This document shows positions 6,446 to 7,217 of a stretch of DNA of 7,217 nt, one piece after another. The position numbers and the translations under genes were made by a program. The notes under the pieces were generated by a model. That model saw only the letters and a list, made by a program, of their open reading frames with translations, was not told the origin of the DNA and did not search any database. Every line of letters begins with the position of its first letter. Position 1 is the first letter of the stretch. Source of the stretch: Rickettsiales bacterium. GTDB taxonomy: Bacteria; Pseudomonadota; Alphaproteobacteria; Rickettsiales; UBA1997. The stretch lies in assembly GCA_947425005.1 (NCBI GenBank), contig CANDYP010000077.1, positions 1 through 7,217 of the forward strand, in the 5' to 3' direction.

Positions 6446-6513
6446 GACGAGAAACCCCCATGACCGGCATGCGCTCATCCCCCTTATCAGGGGGGGTAGG
6501 GGGGTTTCTCGTC
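6446..6513. repeat. Nested inverted repeat between tRNA-Lys and the ABC-F gene
   Basis: The outer arms GACGAGAAACCCCC (6446-6459) and GGGGGTTTCTCGTC (6500-6513) are perfect over 14 bp. Inside lies a second hairpin, CCCCCT (6479-6484) with AGGGGG (6489-6494) over a TATC loop, next to runs of seven and six G. It fills most of the 103-base gap. It could stop transcription from the ABC-F gene before the tRNA, but the layered symmetry and C/G runs look more like a dispersed palindromic (REP- or MITE-like) element. Confidence 0.7.
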
Positions 6514-6531
6514 ACAGACTCAGAATAAAAA

Positions 6532-7217
6532 CTAATGATCCTTCCAACCAACTCTCTTCAAGAAAAATTCGTAAGAATCTTCGTAGGTGAAGGTTTTGTT
6601 GTCGTCGAAGATGATTAATTTGTTGGCGATTTCGCGGAGGAAATGTTCGTCATGTGTCACGGTTACCACCGAACCTTCGAAGCTTTTGATCGCTTCCAGC
6701 AAGGCTTCGCAGGATTCCATGTCCAAGTGATTTGTCGGCTCGTCAAGTAGAAGTAGATTCGCGCCTTTGAGCAAAATTTTTCCCAACATCACGCGAGATT
6801 TTTCGCCGCCGGACAACACGCCGATTTTTTTATTCGCCAAATCAGAAGAGAACATCATGTTGCCGCAAACCTGGCGCACTCTGCTTACCGGGATCTTCTC
6901 GTCGACTTTTTGCAACTCTTCGTAAACCGAGCGATTGTTGTCGAGACGATCAATATTCATCTGGCCAAAATAACCGATTTCAGTTTTTGGGTTAACGCGC
7001 ATACTGCCGTGAACCGGTGCGTTGTCTTGCGTCAGAAGCTTGAGCAAAGTTGATTTACCTTTGCCGTTTTTTCCGATCACACAAATTTTGTCGCCGTTGG
7101 CAATTTTGAACGAGAGGTTTTTAATCAGCAGATGATCGGGATTGTAGCCGAATGCCAAGGCTTCCGCCTCGATCATGTTTTCTTTGCTGCCGTACGGATT
7201 GTGGCTGAATTCAAAAT
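6532..7217 (-). CDS. ABC-F family ATPase, C-terminal nucleotide-binding domain (5' end outside window)
   Basis: ABC-F proteins are soluble tandem ATPases that act on the ribosome in translation; some give antibiotic protection. Only the last 228 codons are visible, ending in TAG at 6532-6534. Upstream of the internal Met at 7176 the frame stays open to the window edge (FEFSHNPYGSKEN), so the coding region continues and that Met is not the start. Counting from that Met there is a Walker A GKNGKGKST (about 36-44), Q-loop YFGQ (about 69-72), signature LSGGEKSR (about 121-128), Walker B LLLLDEPTNHLD (about 141-152) with catalytic Glu, and switch His in VTHDEHF. All are intact. There are no membrane segments, as expected for ABC-F. 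The subfamily cannot be decided: the NMMFSSD segment before the signature recalls YbiT, but the N-terminal half is missing. Its G+C fits the backbone rather than the island. Confidence 0.93.
   Translation of the reverse strand, partial: FEFSHNPYGSKENMIEAEALAFGYNPDHLLIKNLSFKIANGDKICVIGKNGKGKSTLLKLLTQDNAPVHGSMRVNPKTEIGYFGQMNIDRLDNNRSVYEELQKVDEKIPVSRVRQVCGNMMFSSDLANKKIGVLSGGEKSRVMLGKILLKGANLLLLDEPTNHLDMESCEALLEAIKSFEGSVVTVTHDEHFLREIANKLIIFDDNKTFTYEDSYEFFLKRVGWKDH

Noticed and set aside
6489..6504. Possible G-quadruplex in the G-runs beside tRNA-Lys
   Set aside because: Only two long G-runs lie on the same strand, and they are better explained as arms of the nested inverted repeat.

Overview
The window looks like a piece of a Gram-negative, probably alphaproteobacterial, chromosome. 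The evidence is an autotransporter barrel and a porin-like outer-membrane protein, both with typical export features; a small lipoprotein resembling the CC0125/CC1285 family I know from alphaproteobacteria; and several short intergenic palindromes of the kind common in Rickettsiales-like genomes. The genus cannot be fixed from sequence alone, and a host-associated lifestyle is only an inference.

Layout. Bases 1-2353 (+) hold the 3' part of an autotransporter: a repetitive Gly/Ser/Thr/Ala-rich passenger, a linker and a C-terminal beta-barrel. Its reading frame is broken by one extra base near 136. A 66-base gap with a weak hairpin and a clear ribosome binding site leads to a 422-residue signal-peptide-bearing, porin-like protein (2420-3688, +). 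Bases 3689-4410 hold no intact gene. They contain a perfect 22-bp palindrome, a frameshifted remnant of a KilA-N-domain phage protein (minus strand), two small hairpins and a 45-bp copy of the 3' end of a tRNA-Lys gene. The minus strand then carries a Fic-family AMP-transferase (4411-5571), a small lipoprotein (5739-6227), the intact tRNA-Lys(CUU) (6353-6428), a strong nested inverted repeat (6446-6513) and the C-terminal half of an ABC-F ATPase that runs off the right edge (6532-7217).

The main finding is the 45-bp perfect direct repeat 4198-4242 / 6353-6397. It runs exactly from the first base of the anticodon loop to the encoded CCA end of tRNA-Lys, which is the signature left when a tyrosine-recombinase element integrates in a tRNA gene. 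The roughly 2.1 kb between the copies carries only the Fic and lipoprotein genes and is visibly AT-richer than its flanks: 21 of 60 G/C in 4861-4920 and 23 of 60 in 6061-6120, against 36 of 60 in 541-600 and 31 of 60 in 6661-6720. No integrase is visible, so this appears to be a minimal, non-autonomous or decayed tRNA-borne island with a Fic enzyme as main cargo. The KilA-N debris just outside the distal repeat suggests that the locus has taken up mobile DNA more than once.

The autotransporter and porin may be co-expressed surface proteins. The ABC-F gene and tRNA-Lys are probably the older backbone on the other side. Nothing in the sequence links the island genes functionally to the flanking ones.
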